Shown here: positions 29,897 through 37,698 of the stretch, piece after piece
Numbering within the stretch: position 1 is the stretch's first letter
How the letters are laid out: each line of letters starts with the position of its first letter
DNA from: Durusdinium trenchii
Taxonomy: Eukaryota; Sar; Dinophyceae; Suessiales; Symbiodiniaceae
Reading direction: 5' to 3'
Assembly: GCA_963970005.1 (NCBI GenBank)
Contig: CAXAMN010022917.1
Location: forward strand, 927,123-991,122
DNA: 64,000 nucleotides
Position numbers and translations under genes: made by a program
Notes under the pieces: generated by a model
Database searches by the model: none
The model's input: only the letters and a program-made list of their open reading frames with translations
Told to the model about the DNA's origin: nothing

Positions 29897-31059
29897 AGAT
29901 GAGAAGTGATAAGTTGAAGGACATATATCATGAGAAGTCCAAATGGGCAAAAGAGATGTTGAAGCATGAGCAAAGCTCATCAGTATATAGCAGAAAGGAT
30001 ACCAGTGGGTTGAGCAGAGGGAAGAAGGCATCAGGTGGGAACAACATGAGATTGAGGGCATCAGGAGGTGGCGCCAAGAGACAATTTCCACACTTGTATG
30101 ATGAGGTGAAGGATTGGCTTGAAATGGACAGGAGTCATGGGCATGGGGTTCAGAAGATGGATCTAGCATGGAGGTATTATAAGCTGCTATCAGGTGAGAA
30201 GAAAATGCTGGATGAGCTGGATGAGGGGCCAGAGAGGATTCTATGCGTGAATCAGTTGGGCAGGGCTGAATCCCAGATCAAGAGTATTGCTGAGGGATAC
30301 AAGCAAAGAGAAAGATTTGCTAAGAGGATTATGGATGCTATTGGTGCCAAGCATATGACCCCCAATCTATTGGCACCATTGTCCAATGAGGAGCAGCAGA
30401 TTGGAGCAGAATTGGCATGGCAGCATCATGACTATCTGATGAGCCTTGTGTCCATGGGACATGAAGATCTGAAGCGCTATGTGGCAAAGCCTGATGAGGT
30501 CAAGGCCAACAAGATGAGCTGCACGCTTGGATTCTCAGATCAGGTTCCTGTATGGGTGAAAAAGGGATCAACTAAGGCTGTATTTGCAGCCCATGAGACA
30601 AGGACACATGGGAAACCCATCAAACAGATTAGGAGGGATCTTCAAGATGAGCTCAACAAGCAAGCCCATGATAAGAAATTGGTGGATGAGGCTGAGCACC
30701 ATGATGCATTGGAAGGTGAGAACTGCAATGAGAGCCAAGCAGCATTGGAAGATAAGGAGCCCAATGAGGATCAGAAGAAGCAAGATTGGCAATTGGTCAC
30801 CACTGAGGATCAAAAGGATGGGGGAAGGGCTCATTTGACTATCAAGAAGGATTCAGCAACTGAGAAGATGAGGGTTACTTTTGAGGCACATCAGCTGGTG
30901 AGCAACTTCTTCAATCCTGATGAGGATCCCATTGGACATGTGGGAAAGGGTGTGCTGATAGTACCTGGGCAACATGCGAGATTGGACAACATTGATGACA
31001 ATGGGAGATGGGTTGAGGATGAGACATTTTGCTATTTGGGGGGAGATGAAGGTGCATAG
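29760..31059 (+). CDS. Transposase reading, part 2: DDE core, first acidic residue
   Basis: Continues the protein in the frame starting near 29760. It has a basic helical region (KLDLFKHFSKQLKMRSDKLK), then QFPHLYDEVKDWLEMDRSHG, which has the look of the second helix-turn-helix of CENP-B/Tigger transposases ('L...V..W....R..G'). CTLGFSDQVPVWVKKGSTKA at 30520-30575 corresponds to the first catalytic Asp region of DDE_1 enzymes (there typically D-x-T/C-P; Asp codon 30538-30540). An acidic Gln/Glu-rich insert follows (30650-30800), then TFEAHQLVSNFFNPDEDPIG. At the G6 run near 31038 the frame shifts: the reading continues one base out of register. The DDE assignment is inference from motif spacing, not from a search. 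Confidence 0.6.
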
Positions 31060-31588
31060 GAAGGGTGAGAGTGCCAGGAGGGCATTGGAGCAATGGGTCA
31101 AGATCAGAAGGGATCATCCTCATTTATTGGAGCACTATGATGTCTATTCGCAACCCAGCTCCAATCAGGACAATGTGATCATGAGCTGGGTGATTGCAAA
31201 GCAGGCCAGGATGTATCCAGCATCCATTTATCAGAGGGATTGCTTTGCAGCATCATTTTCAGATGATACAATGAGGGCTATGTTTACTGCGCATCAGATT
31301 CAGGCAATCATTCCTCCCAAGATGGCTGCTATTATGCAATTGACTGATACAGATTTCAGCTATGTGTTTAAGAGCTTGATCAGGAAATCTGTTGATAAGA
31401 TCATGGCAGAGAATCAGAAGGCCATGGGCACCAGTGAGGTGTATCAGATGAGCATGAAGGACATTGCCCATTGCCTACATGAAGGTATGGAAGGTATGGT
31501 TCAGAAAAACAATGAGAGGCAATGGGTGCTGAAAGGGCTCAGGAGGCTCATAGCCAGGGAGGGATGGGATCATGAAGTGGTGTGGTGA
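31040..31588 (+). CDS. Transposase reading, part 3: DDE core, later acidic residues
   Basis: From about 31040 the protein continues as KVHRKGESARRALEQWVKIR, IMSWVIAKQARMYPASIYQR, DCFAASFSDDTMRAMFTAHQ, IIPPKMAAIMQLTDTDFSYV, FKSLIRKSVDKIMAENQ. In CENP-B/pogo-type DDE_1 transposases the last acidic residue lies in 'PP-x-x-T-x-x-x-Q-P-x-D', closely followed by a basic helix with K and R; here PPKMAAIMQLTD (Asp codon 31346-31348) matches that layout, and the D-rich stretch before it would supply the second Asp. The frame stops at 31588 but the next frame overlaps it and continues. Confidence 0.6.
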   Translation, partial: GEMKVHRKGESARRALEQWVKIRRDHPHLLEHYDVYSQPSSNQDNVIMSWVIAKQARMYPASIYQRDCFAASFSDDTMRAMFTAHQIQAIIPPKMAAIMQLTDTDFSYVFKSLIRKSVDKIMAENQKAMGTSEVYQMSMKDIAHCLHEGMEGMVQKNNERQWVLKGLRRLIAREGWDHEVVW

Positions 31589-32873
31589 GGAGCCATGGGC
31601 AAAGGATATGCCACTGGGAAGTGACAGGATTCATGAGGGATGGTTGAAGAATAGGTTGGCACATGTGGAGAAGCATGGGGTTATCACACCTCCCAATTGG
31701 ACAAGGATTCAAGGGACCAAGGAATTGGCTGATTTGGTTGAATGGATGTATCATTCAGATCAAGATTGGTACAAAGATGCTGACATCCCAGGAATTGCTG
31801 ATGAGAACACACCAGAATGGGTGCAGGCCAGCCAATTTCAATTGCCATTGGCCTATAGGAAGGCAGCACTGCAGAGGGAGAGTGTGATGAGCGATGAGGC
31901 AAAAGAAAAGAGGAAGCAGAAGGATAAGAAAGTGAAGAAAAGGAAAGCTATGAGAGATGCTGCCAAGGGATTGGATGATCAAGAGAAGAAAGCCATCAGA
32001 GATCAGCTGCAGGAGAGAAGCAGGCATGAGGTGTTGAGTTCAATGGTGCCATCAGCTACCAGAAAGGGGTCACAGAATAAGAAGAAGGACAAGAAGATTA
32101 GCTTCATGAAAAAGGTGAAGAAGCACTATCAGAAGCAGATGAAGAAGAAGGCATTGGGGGATAAGGTGAAGGAAAGGGCGTTAGAGAAGAATGCATTGGA
32201 GGATGCAAAGCATGGGAAGCATAAGAAGCTTCCATTGGAGGAAAAAAAGGATGAGAAAGGCAAGGATGAAGCCAATGTCCCATTGCCACCACCAGCATTT
32301 GCACCCCCAGATGGATGGGAGGGGAAGATCAGGGTCACCAATGAGCTTGCTGGACAAACCCTGTATGGGAGGCAGGGTGAAGCATTGGGGGTTGGTGAAG
32401 ATGAGGTCCATTTGGTATTGGAGGAGGATTGGAGGAATAAGGGTGACAGAAAGGCATGGGTCAACAAAGAATGGATCACCAAGGTAAGGGGGGATGAGAA
32501 GGTGTGGAGATGGCCTCAGCTGAGTATGACCAGGGATGTGAAGCTGCAAATGCTCTATGAGGCTGGGCTATACACATTGGACCTGGACTATATTGATCAG
32601 AACGGTGATGTGGAGGTCATATCAGAGAAGAGTATCAAGGAGGATGGGATTGATACTCAAACATTGGTTTTGGGATGGGCCTTGCTCAGGGTGGTCTTCA
32701 ATGGGAAGAGCATGAATGAGTTGGATTCTGTGAGGTTCATGCACCCTTCCATGAGCTACAGCCTCATTAGCCATCAGCAGAATGAGCATGGGAACAAGGA
32801 CTTGGTGGCACCTTGGAGAAGGCATCAGAGCATGCCAAAAGGCTATTTGCAGGTAAGGAGAAGGTCTTCCTGA
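31572..32873 (+). CDS. Transposase reading, part 4: charged linker before the protease
   Basis: 433 codons. Starts with protein-like sequence (PLGSDRIHEGWLKNRLAHVE, PEWVQASQFQLPLAYRKAAL), then ~130 residues dominated by Lys/Glu/Asp coiled-coil-like sequence (KEKRKQKDKKVKKRKAMRDA). After that comes a folded-looking segment (GWEGKIRVTNELAGQTLYGR, VHLVLEEDWRNKGDRKAWVN) and TLVLGWALLRVVFNGKSMNE with DSVRFMHPSMSYSLI, the position where Ulp1-type proteases carry their substrate-binding N-terminal subdomain. The frame ends just past the point where the next frame (from ~32820) takes over; the -1 step lies around 32813-32870. A CAGGTAAG sequence at 32851-32858 could alternatively be a splice donor. 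Confidence 0.6.
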   Translation: MKWCGEEPWAKDMPLGSDRIHEGWLKNRLAHVEKHGVITPPNWTRIQGTKELADLVEWMYHSDQDWYKDADIPGIADENTPEWVQASQFQLPLAYRKAALQRESVMSDEAKEKRKQKDKKVKKRKAMRDAAKGLDDQEKKAIRDQLQERSRHEVLSSMVPSATRKGSQNKKKDKKISFMKKVKKHYQKQMKKKALGDKVKERALEKNALEDAKHGKHKKLPLEEKKDEKGKDEANVPLPPPAFAPPDGWEGKIRVTNELAGQTLYGRQGEALGVGEDEVHLVLEEDWRNKGDRKAWVNKEWITKVRGDEKVWRWPQLSMTRDVKLQMLYEAGLYTLDLDYIDQNGDVEVISEKSIKEDGIDTQTLVLGWALLRVVFNGKSMNELDSVRFMHPSMSYSLISHQQNEHGNKDLVAPWRRHQSMPKGYLQVRRRSS

Positions 32874-33697
32874 TCCCCGTCCCAGCTGGTGGGCATTGGA
32901 CCTTGCTGGTATTGGATCTCAGGAAGGATGTGCCTTTTGATAGGCAGGTGAGGTACTATGAGACATTGGAAATACCATCAGATTTATCCAAGGAAAGTGC
33001 TGAGTTGCTATTGGCTTCATTGCTGAGTTTGGGCATCATTGATGAGAAGTTCTTGGATAGGCCATCCCTAGAGAGGAACAATGGGGTGGTAAGGCAGAAG
33101 AAGGGATCCAATCAATGTGGTATATTTGTATTGGCTTATATGGAGCAGGAAGTTGCTGAAGCCATGGGGTATGGGCCAGCAGCCATTGGATGGCCATGGG
33201 TTGCTGCCCAGAACCGGGTCGGCAAGATGAGGAAGTTGGGTGAGCAGCTGCAAGTTGAGAGGAATAAGAGGATTCAGGATTTGAAGAAGCTGGATGAGAA
33301 GGACAAGAAGAATGGGGAGAAGATGAGGTTGGAGAGGGAGAAGGTTGCAGAATTGGCTGGGAAGATGATGGCAGAGCATAAGAAGTTGAATAAGATGCAG
33401 GAGGATGCTTGGAAATTGGTGAATGAGGGTGGTGCTTTGAGGGTGGATGAGCTCCCATCAGCATATTTGAAAGCCAAAGCCAAGATTGAGTTGGATGGGA
33501 TTGGGGTATGTGGCAAGTGCAGGTATTCCAGTGGGTGTATGGAATGCAATGTGTGGAAATGCACTGCCTATTGGATGAGGAAGGAGGGGAAGAGGTTGGG
33601 CAGGACGACCCCATATGAGTATACAATGGCTGCACAGATTGCTGCTGGGAAGGATGAGAAGAAGAAGGATGAGAAGGATGATAAGAAGGATGGATGA
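32813..33697 (+). CDS. Transposase reading, part 5: Ulp1/adenain-like (C48-type) cysteine protease plus Cys cluster
   Basis: The catalytic pattern is clear: FLIPVPAGGHWTLLVLDLRK (His codon 32894-32896 followed by Trp), RYYETLEIP (acid position is Glu, codon 32960-32962, where Ulp1/SENP enzymes have Asp), and KKGSNQCGIFVLAYME (oxyanion Gln 33113-33115, nucleophile Cys 33116-33118). His-Glu-Cys is the triad of adenovirus-type proteases in the same clan. A long Lys/Glu coiled coil follows (~33230-33420). The end carries CGKC-x5-GC-x2-C-x4-KC (33509-33565), a likely zinc-binding cluster, and a lysine-rich tail. Such proteases remove ubiquitin-like modifiers or process polyproteins; in mobile elements their role is unclear. 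Confidence 0.8.
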   Translation: MEKASEHAKRLFAGKEKVFLIPVPAGGHWTLLVLDLRKDVPFDRQVRYYETLEIPSDLSKESAELLLASLLSLGIIDEKFLDRPSLERNNGVVRQKKGSNQCGIFVLAYMEQEVAEAMGYGPAAIGWPWVAAQNRVGKMRKLGEQLQVERNKRIQDLKKLDEKDKKNGEKMRLEREKVAELAGKMMAEHKKLNKMQEDAWKLVNEGGALRVDELPSAYLKAKAKIELDGIGVCGKCRYSSGCMECNVWKCTAYWMRKEGKRLGRTTPYEYTMAAQIAAGKDEKKKDEKDDKKDG

Positions 33698-33879
33698 GAG
33701 CATCAGCTGGAAGAATGCCAAATGGCATGTGAGAAGGGTGGATCAGAATGCTATCTCTCAAGAGATGGCATGGGAAAAGAGTGGATCAGAAGATCAGTTT
33801 CACCATGGATCAGTTTCACCATGGACCAAAAGATATTGAAAAGGGAAAAAGAAAAAACTAATTAAACGCACACATATAT

Positions 33880-34069
33880 ATATATATTGAAGTAATTATA
33901 TTTTTCCTGGGGGGACAGGGGGTTGACTAATAGGGGGGGGTTTCAGCCAAACAAAATTTTTATTAGAGGGTGGTGACTGTGGAAATTAGTAGTTCAAATT
34001 GGTTTATTATTGGGGCCTGAACCCTGGGTAGACTAATAGGGGGGGTTGGTTAATACGATGTCAACATTA
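33880..34069 (-). repeat. Right subterminal region and right terminal inverted repeat
   Basis: An AT microsatellite at 33873-33888, then two copies of GACTAATAGGGGGG (33931 and 34031) about 100 bases apart, then the terminal repeat 34045-34069. The doubled phrase could be a transposase binding site. Confidence 0.75.
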
Positions 34070-34339
34070 GACCTTTCTTCCTTCATTGTTTTCGTTTCTT
34101 TTTGGGTGTGACTCCTTCACCGATGTTTCCATACCAAGGAGGGACTACGGCGCGTGTGCCAGCGCCAGGCTTCACCCGACGTGTCGGGAGGCTGAGCGTT
34201 CGACGGCGAGCTCTGTTGGACGCTGTGTGAAGATGGTCCAATGCTTGGGCCATCGCAGGCTCTCTCAGAGTGTGGAAGATCCAAAACCGAAGACCAACGG
34301 TTTCTTCCTTTTCACTGAGGCTTTTAAAAGGGTCTCTGC

Positions 34340-34460
34340 TTTCAATACAGATCTGGATGTTTGTGAAGCTAGTAGTAACAATAAGCTACTAGGAACAAGT
34401 GCATCGCTTCTAGTAACAAGTGCCTTACTAGTAGTAACAAGAAGCTAGTAGTAACATCCG
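34340..34460. repeat. CTAGTAG/AACAAG minisatellite, copy of a dispersed family
   Basis: AGCTAGTAGTAACAA, CTACTAGGAACAAGTGC, TTCTAGTAACAAGTGCC, CTAGTAGTAACAAGAAGC. The same words, or their complements, occur at 39.56-39.72, 51.69-51.76 and 56.02-56.66 kb. Confidence 0.85.
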
Positions 34461-34479
34461 ACTGCAGGTCTGGTGGGTT

Positions 34480-35500
34480 GCCAGAGCATGCCTTTGAGGA
34501 GATGTTCTCTACACAACTGGTGCGCTTCTTGAATTCGGTGTGGGCATTTTTGTCCGTGTGGCCTCATTTTATCCGGTTTGAATTTTGTTTTAGACCGATT
34601 TCGAAAACTCTTTTAGGAAGCCCTGTCGTATTGATCAAGGATTTGGTTTCACTCTTGTGAATCTCGGTCTCGCTTGCAGACAAGTCAACGCTTGGTGCAT
34701 GGTCGACATCGAGCAGTGTCCTTTGTGGCATACTACCCGGAGGCCGCGCTGGAGCCTGGACATAGGGGAGTTGCTGGGTCTCATCCCTCTGTGTAAACAC
34801 AGCCGGAGTTGGAAGAACGAGGGAACTGGAGTGTGGAGTTCCTGTGGCTTATGCTTGAAAAGAACAGTTTCGTTCCGCTCTTTCCCTCTTCCGGAACAAA
34901 ACATCACTTCCAAAAGACCAGGGGGGGTTGCTCAAGAAAGCCATCCCGTTAAAGCCCTTGAAACAACTCCTTCCAGCACCCGCGCGGCCGACTCCAGGTC
35001 TTCCGAGACTTGCGCCAGCAGGCCTGGGGTGCCCGGAGGCTCAGGGAACCGTTCGTTCCATCCAGGAGATCCGTGTGACTCGTTTTGGAGGTTTTTGGGG
35101 CGTAGACTCCAGTCTTGGAGGATCCGTGCCTGCCTAAAGAGGAGGAAGAGGCGAGGAGGAGAGGAGACTCAGTGCTGAGGTCTCTGAAGACGCCTTCATG
35201 CAGTCGATGTGTGATGGCCCCCTTTCAGGTGGACAGCAGGCGCGGCTGTTTTGTGGATTTGCAGAGCGTTGAACGGCGACACGACATGTTGTACCGCGTT
35301 GCACAACGAAGGAGTCGAGGTCTTGGATTACGGAAGGAGTCAAGGTGTTTATTGGTGGTGGCCTTGCAGAGAAATGGACGTCGTTCTTCTCTCCTCCGCA
35401 GGGAGAGGGAAAGAGCGGCATGCTGTTCTTTGTAAGCCAGAGCCACAGCAAAGGTGGGTTGTTCGAACTCTTGCAACTTCTGGCTCTGTATAAAAGGCAC
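34480..35500. other. No assignable gene; inverted ~70-bp repeat
   Basis: Frames are open on both strands, with no motif. A block around AAAGAACAG...CGCTCTTTCCCTCT occurs in direct orientation at 34855-34915 and in reverse complement at 35385-35445. Confidence 0.4.
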
Positions 35501-35514
35501 GATGGGACATAAAT

Positions 35515-36921
35515 ACATATATATATATATATATCCCCCCCCCCCAAATGTCCATATTTTTAAAATTTTACTGGTATTTGCAGGGATTGTGGGGGTACCA
35601 TATATATATATATATAATCCTAAAATCCTAAGATTTCAGCACTAGTCGGAAATGGCGGACGTAAACTTTCCAGTACTTAGAGAATTCCTGAAAATTTTAG
35701 AATATTTTAAAATTTTCTCAGAAGTAAGAAGCAAGAAGTAAGATTCTCTAGGAGAGCTATTTGATGTCCAGCTTTCTGTGCCCGAGTTCGCTCCTCTCGG
35801 CCAACTAGAAGCCGCAATGAAAGACAACCAAGTGCAGAACTTACCAGCTCAGATTCGGCCTCCCTGCAGTCTCCCTCCTGGTTGTCGCATGAGCCTCATT
35901 GTCAGGAACATGGAAGATGGAACCTTTGAGGCCACCGATAGCAGGCTGGCCGGAAGCGAAAGTTCGCATCATGGCGCAGAACAAATCCAAAGGATCATCA
36001 GGAGCACCACTGGAGCACCAATTTCCTTTGGCGACGAGTTCCTTGAAGCCGTTCCTTGCGCAGACGCTTCTGCCTATACTATATCCACTGATGCTCAACT
36101 TTGCATTCATGTTTCTTGGCTGGCCTGGGGTTGGCAAAACCCCAGCCATCATTGTCATGATGCTCGCCTTGGGCAGGTACCATCATTCTCGTCTTGACCT
36201 CTCAACACCACCAGGCTGGCGAAGGGCAAGAAAATTAAAGTAAAGGCAGGCACTCAACACATTGACCGGTGTTGGAAGTTTATCAAGGAGCGTGTGTGTA
36301 AAGGCACCCACTCCCGTGCAGGCCTGAAGCGTTTGCATTTCAAAATCCGGGCGGCCCAGTACGAGTACTGGTACCGTGGGTCTGATATGTGGAAATGCAC
36401 CGGGGATCTCGTGCAGGACCACATGTCAGGAATTGTTGCCCAGCCGTGACCGCATCTGTGCTGAACAAAAAGGCCCTTGCCATGCATATCCCAGGTTGCT
36501 GGAAAATCTTCACACAGCATCACTCAACAAAAAAAACTTTCTGCAACTTCCCCCCATCTTCAAGGCATGCTAGGCCCCACATGAACAACTATATCTCCAA
36601 GATCCCTTCTGCTTGCTGGGAAACATTCAACAAAGAGGCATTCTGGAATCTTCTTGGCACCTCCAAAATCATAAGGTTAAATCCAAATACCAAACTTTTG
36701 CAAAACTCTGGCTGCTAGTTCCCAAATGAACAACTTATCTCAAGATTCCTATCGCCCAATGCACAATATGGTGACATGCAACTCAACAGACCAGACAAAA
36801 AAACCCTCAAAATATACCCCCAAAAAATGAATGCCAAAATATCATCAAACCACTGCAAATACCAGTGCAAGCCGAAAAAATGTGGACTTTTTTGGGGGGA
36901 GTAGCATATATATATATATAT
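35515..36921. mobile_element. Inverted-repeat-flanked unit carrying a P-loop ATPase fragment
   Basis: 35515-35583 reads an AT microsatellite, a C run, then AAATGTCCATATTTTT and CTGGTATTTGCAG. 36853-36921 is the same series in reverse complement, including CTGCAAATACCAGT and the closing AT microsatellite. The coding fragment at 35.9-36.4 kb lies between them. This looks like a small element with long inverted ends, or a fold-back structure; target duplications were not identified. Confidence 0.5.
35899..36445 (+). pseudogene. P-loop NTPase fragment
   Basis: The reading PLATSSLKPFLAQTLLPILY, NFAFMFLGWPGVGKTPAIIV, MMLALGRYHHSR contains an unmistakable Walker A loop, GWPGVGKT (36118-36141), with a preceding hydrophobic strand. 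Another frame continues it (QHIDRCWKFIKERVCKG, YEYWYRGSDMWKCTGDLV) from about 36250 to a stop near 36445. No Walker B or sensor motif follows in frame, so this is a truncated copy. It could belong to a virus-like or AAA helicase family repeated in the genome; the family was not established. Confidence 0.5.
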
Positions 36922-37698
36922 TTACCATTTGCAAAGATTCTCGATAGAATACACAGGAGCCTTTTGTTTGAGTGTTTTCTTTTATTGTCCAATCTGCTGG
37001 CCACATGTTGTGGAATTTTGCTGAGGTTGGGACAAGAAGTACTTGGCCAAAACGGTGATGCAGAAGGAGGTTGCTTTTGCTCCAAAAGCTGTCATGAAAC
37101 TAATGTTCAATGGGTTATCTAGAGTCTAGAGTCTAAGCAGTTGCCCTGAACACCCCTCAGGACCATGTTTTCTCCCCAGGGATTGTGGTTTCTTCAGTGT
37201 TTCGCCACAATGAGGTGACCTTCTTTGCCGATCACTTGGCAAACTACCACAGCCACATGAGAGGCGAGAACATGTGTGCTGGAAGATTCGAGCTGAGCTG
37301 CGATCGCACGTCAGGGCCAACAGGATCGCAGGATCGCAGATAGCAGTTTTTGGCTCGCAGCATGGCAGGAAGAAAAGCAAGAACATAAACATCATCAATA
37401 TTCATAAATATTCTAGACACATTCAGCGCTAAAGAACAATACATCTAGACAGCCCGATGCATTCCATGTGTTAGGATGTGTTAGCGTTCGTTCGCATTGG
37501 GAGTCCAATTCCCAAATTGGCCTCGAGACCTCGGGACAGATGGCTTCATTCTTGGAAGAAGAGCGCGCTCGCGCTTCCTTTGTCGTGCCCTCAGCGAACG
37601 ACTGTTCGTGGTTTCGTTCGCGAACGAAGGCGCGGACCCCCCGGCACTGAGTGCGGCTCACGCGTTCTCGCTGCGGCTGACATAAGGACATCCGAGAG

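Larger units (their letters stand above)
24514..34069. mobile_element. ~9.55-kb TIR transposon with DDE transposase-like and Ulp1-like protease regions
   Basis: Left end 24514-24538 and the reverse complement of 34045-34069 agree at 21 of 25 positions (both begin TAATGT and end AACCAAC/AATCAAC), then run into C/G tracts (about 24540-24549 and 34039-34045). TA lies at both edges, as expected for the Tc1/mariner-pogo superfamily; a longer direct repeat TTAGACC (24506-24512 and 34067-34073) also spans the junctions. Inside, A/T content rises, CpG becomes scarce and the plus strand is dominated by GATGAG/TTGG phrases, a sharp break from both flanks. The right half carries a transposase-protease reading on the plus strand; the left half carries tandem repeats and a putative intron-containing gene. 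The left flank is a copy of the CTAGTAG repeat family. A 10-base N run (24755-24764) lies inside. Confidence 0.8.

Noticed and set aside
24514..34069. Integrated virus or polinton
   Set aside because: The protease resembles adenain in its Glu, but no capsid, packaging ATPase, integrase or DNA polymerase motif is visible; a DDE-type transposon fits better.
34657..35178. 173-codon plus-strand ORF in the region after the transposon
   Set aside because: Low-complexity Ser/Arg composition, overlapping minus-strand frames and an inverted repeat through it; no support as a gene.
35511..35620. AT runs as TATA-box promoter elements
   Set aside because: They are long dinucleotide microsatellites that recur in introns and element ends; dinoflagellate promoters generally lack TATA boxes.
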